From NCBI GenBank assembly GCA_010015655.1, contig ML976691.1, positions 638,651-702,650 on the forward strand: a stretch of DNA of 64,000 bases, given 5' to 3'. Shown in pieces: positions 59,827-64,000 of this stretch; the first letter of the stretch is position 1, and each line of letters opens with the position of its first letter. Position numbers and translations under genes: made by a program. The stretch is from Bimuria novae-zelandiae CBS 107.79 (taxonomy: Eukaryota; Ascomycota; Dothideomycetes; Pleosporales; Didymosphaeriaceae). The notes beneath the pieces were generated by a model that worked only from the letters and a program-made list of their open reading frames with translations, was not told the DNA's origin and ran no database searches.

Positions 59827-61653
59827 ACGTGTTTCACCAGTCATTGAGCCACACCAGTCACTGAGCCACCCCACCAAGATCGCGACGCGTCTCTACACAA
59901 CACCCACGATGCCCACCACACAACGCACCCGCCAGCTTGAAAAGGAAGCCAGGCTAGCTCTATCGACCCATGCGATTCAGATAAGACAGGTTTCTAGCTA
60001 CCGAAACGCTGCAAGGCTCTATGATATCGATCGATCTACCCTACGTCGACGTGTCAACGGTCACCTACCTCGGGCCGTTGCTAACGCCCAGAAACGAAAG
60101 CTACATCCTACAGAGGAGCAGGCTCTAGTAGAGTGGATACTAGACCTCAACCGACGTGGATTTCCACCTTACATCATCGACGTACGTAGGATGGCCGACC
60201 ATCTACTCGCTGCGCGCGGCCAGATCCCTGCCCCACAGCCAGTGGGTAAGAACTGGGTATCACGCTTCATCAAGGCTCAGCCAGAGCTACAGACCAAGTG
60301 GACTAGGAGCTTCCACAGTCAGCGCGCGCTCTGTGAGGATCCTGTTAAGATCTCTGCCTAGTACAAGCTTGTGGAGGAGACGCGACAGACATACGGCATA
60401 CAGGATACAGACACCTACAACTTTAACGAGACAGGCTTCCTAATAGGGGTCGCCTCTACGTCTAGAGTAGTCACCAGCTCAGACACTATAGGCAGGGCTA
60501 TACACATACAGCTAGGCAATTAAGACTATGTTACGACGATTAAAGCCATCTGCGCAGCTAGGTAGTTTATACTACCCCTTATTATTCTACCTAGCAAGCT
60601 CCACTAGGCTAGCTGGTATACTAACCTACCTGCTAGCTGGGTACTGGCTATCAGCGACAATGGCTGGACGATAGATAGCCTAGGGCTTATCTAACTAAAG
60701 TACTTTACTTGGCATATAGAGTCTCGTACAGTCGGCACCTGGCAACTACTTATTCTAGACGGTTATAGCAGCCATGCTACCCCTGAGTTTAATTAATACT
60801 ATAGGACACACAGGATTATCAGCCTGTGTATGCCTACCTATACGAGCCACCTCCTATAGCCTTTAAATATTAGCTATTTCTCACCTCTTAAGATAGCGTA
60901 CGGATATAAAGTAACTAAGCTGGCCAGACAGCGTGTCTATTATGTAGACAAGGAAGAGTTCCTGTCAATCTACCCACGTGTACGTAGGGCTGTTTTTACA
61001 GAGCAGAACATTAAGGCTGGCTTTTAAGCAACAGGGCTAGTGCCTACCTATCCTAATCGGGTCCTCTCATGCCTGACTGTAGTCAGGACACCGTTACCAC
61101 TACGGACGGGCGCTGAGCCAGCATGGATAGCTAAGACGCCTCACACTACTACTCAGGTTAAGCAGCAGGCTAGGCTTATACGTAATTATTTATAACGACT
61201 GTCTTAGAGCCCTACACACCAGATGTTTAGGTAGCTAGTTAAGAGCTATTAGCATGCTATAAATATAGTAACTTTCCTAGCAAAAGATATTAGGAAACTA
61301 CAGGCTACTAATTAACGTCGTAGATAAAGACAGGAGAGGCGTAGGCAGTATATTGCCTCTAGAGGGGCTCTACAGGCTAAGGAAGGTCGAAGGCTAGCTA
61401 TAGAGGCTAAAAGGGTGCTCTAGCAGGTAGAGCAGGAGGACCGTGCAGGACGATTACGAGCACCACCTATATGCAGTAACTGCCATAAGTAAGGCTATAG
61501 AAGGACTTAGTGTACCTAGAGATTACAGCTATTATATTAATCTATTTATATTAAATTTAACTATTGCGTTATTAAGCTATCGTGCAGAAAGCTGCGTCAG
61601 TTTTAGTAGGGTGGCTTAGTGACTAGTGTGGCTCAATAACTGGTAAAACACGT
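59827..61653 (+). mobile_element. Pogo/Fot1-like DNA transposon nested in element B
   Basis: 1827 bp with terminal inverted repeats of about 45 bp (ACGTGTTTCACCAGTCATTG at the left; the right end is its complement with a few transitions), each with two tandem copies of a CAGTCACTGAGCCAC unit, flanked by TA duplications (59825-59826 and 61654-61655). The size, TA target and transposase type match the Fot1/pogo group. The uninterrupted target is visible in element A near 45490-45515. Confidence 0.88.
59909..61545 (+). pseudogene. Pogo-type transposase with a few RIP-like stops
   Basis: The ATG at 59909 opens 150 intact codons: an N-terminal psq helix-turn-helix (SYRNAARLYDIDRSTLRRRV), then a CENP-B-type DNA-binding domain (LVEWILDLNRRGFPPYIIDV, VGKNWVSRFIKAQPEL, RALCEDP). 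A TAG at 60359 follows. The same frame continues with about a dozen stops through a DDE endonuclease region (NFNETGF, ISDNGWT, LLILDGYSSHATPEFN, PLNISYFSPLKIAYG) and ends in a CSNCHK-type zinc knuckle near 61472. Most stops are at sites where CAA, CAG or TGG would be expected. It is a lightly mutated, probably young copy. Confidence 0.8.
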
Positions 61654-61690
61654 TATGTCATTAGCTTACGTAATACGCGAGGCCTGATTA

Positions 61691-63826
61691 CCGTGTTTTA
61701 TTAGATAACGCACGGGCATTACTTAGCGCACGATTTCCGGATGCCCACACCCACTGCTTTTAAGGCTGTAGAGCTCTATATAAGAGCTATTATCGCGAGA
61801 TTTTCTAGTGGAGAGGTCTATAGAGCTTAAACAATTAATTGCTTATAATAATTTACATGCGAAACCTCTATGGGAGGCGTATATTTCTTATGCGCGTGCT
61901 AGGGCCGAGTGTAGGCTCCTTATTAATAATAGAAGAGAAATTAACCTTAGTAATGTTAGGCGCTTTATATAGACAAGACAGAGTAGTAAAAGTAATTAGC
62001 TAACGTCTCGTACCCCTTTAGGATAATTATATATCTTTTTAGAGTTGTTTTTTGGCCTTGCGTGTAATACGTGCTTCTTTACGCGCAGCAGTCTTGCTAC
62101 GCTGCTCCTAGAGGCGGATTTCTTTAGCGGCAAGCCTTATACGCTTTCTCTTCTTAAGCATGGCTTGTTTTTGTTCTTTTTGCTGCTTTCGTAGAGCAAG
62201 TTTTTCCTCCTTTTATTATTATTATAACTGCTCGTTGGCATCCTTCTGCGCCTGCCTATCTTAGGCGTCTTGGACTTTGGCGGGCGACTAGAGAATAGCG
62301 TCTTTATTATACTCTAGCGGTGCTTTAAGTAGCAAAGGCTTGCCACGCTATCGCCGCTTTCTCTTATTAATAAGAGCTTCTTTAAGGTAGTTATTTTCGT
62401 GCTGGAGAAGCTACTTCTACACGGCTATATAATAAATTGTCTAAGAGAGCTGCTGCGAGTATTTAGAATAGGTATTTTTAATAACCTCGCGTAGTAAGCG
62501 CTCTATCTTTCTCTAATCCAAAGCGCTAAGTTCTAATAAGCTACTTTTAGAGGATAATAGCCTCTCTACTTCTACCTTTTAAAACTTTTGTAACACTACC
62601 TCTGCGTTTAATAGTAAGAGGCTAGTGACCTTAAAGGACTTAATAATTATCTTATATTTAAACGCTATATTCTAGGCGCGATAGAATATACAGAAGAAGT
62701 TGCACTTTATAATAGAAGTAAGACCTTAATAGCTATATATAAAGTCTAAGAGCTTGGTGGAGTATGCGCTAGAGAGAGGCTTAAAGAGGCAAACGTTAAG
62801 TGGCTGGAGAGTATAGGTAGCGTGAGGAGGAAAGATAGCCAGGAGAATTTAATTCTTATTATAATACTTAATAAATTCTATTATTATATAGGAGCCGTGG
62901 CCGTTAAGGATAAGGAGACACTAGGAGCGACGCGCCTTTGCCTTTATCTTATAATTAAACACTTGTTTTAGCCATTATATGCTAATCTTGTTGTTCGTCC
63001 ATCCACTAGCTAAGGAAGTAAAGAAACAGTTATGCTCTTATAGGTTGAAATCTTAAAGCTATAAGTCCTATATATTACTAAAAATAGCCTAGTAAATTAA
63101 GGTTGGCGTAAGAGCACTGCTGTCGGCGTAAATATATATAATTATTATTATTTACTCTTTATTACTATCTTATATAACTTGCTTTACTCCGCTATCCTTA
63201 TATCTTCGGCGGGAGAAGATGCGCTTTATCTTTAATAGTACCCTAATTAAGAAGCCTTTTTCGTCTATATTATATATATATTATAGTTCCACGTTATACT
63301 GTTCGATCTTCTGCGCTAAAAGCTTAAAGTAGAGGCTATATTTAAATACTAAATTAGCTTTGTGCTGTGACGCGTCTATATTAGAGCTCTAATATAATAT
63401 AAGGTTAATATAATGTCGAGCGATAAAGTGGTTAACTTAGCATTTTCTAGCAGTTCTTCTAGCTATTTCTAAGGCAAAATTCTATATTATTTATCTTGTA
63501 GGCGATAGACCTTGTTAGTAAAAGTTATTAATATAAGTTACAAGAGCTTTCTCTTACGTGGTGTTAAGGAGGCGTATATTATTAATTCGCTAAGTATAGG
63601 TGCCTTAAACCCCGCGGTGGCGCTTTAACAGCGTTATTCGATTATAACTATACTTTTTTGCAACTATAGTGTAATTAGGTGTTTCTCTAGGATTCAGCGA
63701 TTTCAGCGACTCTAACGCAGCCTCAATTGGGTCCATATTGGTGTAGTTATGAGAGGGTGAAGAAGTCGAAAATTTGGCGGTGAGCGTGCGCCAAGTGATG
63801 GCTGTGCGTCATCTGATAAAACACGG
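61691..63826 (-). mobile_element. Second pogo-like DNA transposon nested in element B
   Basis: 2136 bp with inverted ends CCGTGTTTTATTAGATAACGC and its counterpart GCGTCATCTGATAAAACACGG, flanked by TA (61689-61690 and 63827-63828). The empty target sequence is seen in element A (CTAATTAGGCTAG near 45523). The transposase lies on the minus strand. Confidence 0.85.
62039..63736 (-). pseudogene. Pogo-type transposase relic, minus strand
   Basis: Starts at ATG 63736 (MDPIEAALESLKSLNP, then NYTIVAKKYSY and LKRHRGV, a psq-type helix-turn-helix) and ends with a Lys/Arg/Gln-rich tail (KARITRKAKKQL type) at TAA 62039. The frame between is strongly AT-shifted with many stops, so DDE positions cannot be assigned with confidence. 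It is more damaged than the element at 59827. Confidence 0.65.
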
Positions 63827-63883
63827 TAGGCTAGTCATCACGTGCTTATTCTCGCGGTCGAGACCCTTAAAGAAAAGAGCCTT

Positions 63884-64000
63884 TGTCACGAGTCGTAGGT
63901 CGAGGGCCCTCGACGGCCCTAGTCCGCTCTAGACCGGCGCTATCCGGGCCTTCCGCCTATCTACTTCCCTCGCCGCAGCCCTTCTCTTCCCTCTCTAAGG
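63884..64000 (+). repeat. 3' LTR of element B, cut by window end
   Basis: 117 bp matching the first part of the A-family LTR, starting TGTCACGAGTCGTAGG after the same AAAGAAAAGAG polypurine tract (63869-63879) as in element A. Confidence 0.9.

Larger units (their letters stand above)
47689..64000 (+). mobile_element. Element B: second copy of the A family, host of three nested insertions
   Basis: The 5' LTR is 47689-47863; the 3' LTR starts at 63884 and runs off the window. Own sequence is 47689-54066, 59281-59826, 61656-61690 and 63829-64000; the rest is nested insertions. It is collinear with A but less mutated: the reverse transcriptase reads YLDDILIY at 50456-50479 and the protease core ALVDCGAKANFVSSNL near 49449-49496. 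Many stop codons of RIP type remain, so it is inactive. The flank TCTAC (47684-47688) is the candidate left target duplication; its partner must be sought beyond position 64000. Confidence 0.85.

Noticed and set aside
1..64000. tRNA, rRNA, CRISPR or a biosynthetic gene cluster
   Set aside because: No B-box-like GGTTCGANTCC with a matching cloverleaf, no rRNA core, no spaced short repeat array and no polyketide, peptide synthetase or terpene enzyme was seen.

Overview
The window comes from a filamentous ascomycete (Pezizomycotina; the gene set and the style of repeat damage suggest a Dothideomycete, probably Pleosporales, but the species cannot be fixed from sequence alone). The evidence is short spliceosomal introns (about 42-140 nt, GT..AG, several with a visible CTRAY branch site), eukaryotic core genes (proteasome ATPase Rpt2, E2 enzyme Ubc1, TFIIH cyclin H, ribosomal protein eL41, urea transporter Dur3, FHA kinase, STE3 receptor), and transposons whose codons are riddled with TAG/TAA/TAC changes typical of repeat-induced point mutation (RIP, CpA to TpA).

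The window has two halves with a sharp boundary near 30.68-30.69 kb. Positions 1-30.68 kb are a balanced-GC, gene-rich segment. In order: a 5'-truncated ankyrin protein (+), a MYND-finger protein (-), an uncertain 2 kb gap, a beta-trefoil-like gene broken by an in-frame UGA (+), DUR3 (-), an unknown Lys/Arg-rich coiled-coil protein (-), cyclin H/CCL1 (+) with a poly-Cys small ORF in frame behind it, an unknown 571-aa protein (-), RPT2 (-) divergent from UBC1 (+), an FHA-domain checkpoint-type kinase (-) divergent from RPL41 (+, too small for ordinary ORF finders), an unknown two-span membrane protein (-), and a STE3-type pheromone receptor (+) that is cut off in its fourth membrane span by the boundary.

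Positions 30.69-64 kb are an AT-rich block with no intact host gene, made of transposons inserted into one another. From left: unclassified AT-rich sequence; an inverted partial copy (D) of a Ty3/Gypsy chromovirus; a direct copy of the same family (C, 294-bp LTRs) carrying a 347-bp structured insert and split by a second Gypsy element (A, 173-bp LTRs, TSD TAAAG); then, starting in the 3' LTR of C, a stack of insertions: a pogo-like relic (E), the left end of another pogo-like element (F), a second copy of the A family (B, still open at the right window edge), and inside B a Copia element (minus strand, TSD AGGCA) and two pogo/Fot1-like DNA transposons (TA target duplications). Target-site duplications and terminal repeats can be read directly for A, the 347-bp insert, the Copia element and both full pogo elements, so their insertion order is well supported.

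Functionally the left half mixes housekeeping genes (proteolysis: RPT2 and UBC1 share one divergent promoter region; transcription/cell cycle: cyclin H; translation: eL41; nitrogen: DUR3 behind a cluster of GATA sites) with lineage-specific unknowns. No metabolic gene cluster, CRISPR array, tRNA or rRNA was seen. The most notable observations are the severed STE3 receptor at the isochore-like border, the nested transposon stack with a fossil empty site, the minus-strand ORF conserved between pol and the 3' LTR of both A-family elements, and the UGA-interrupted trefoil gene.
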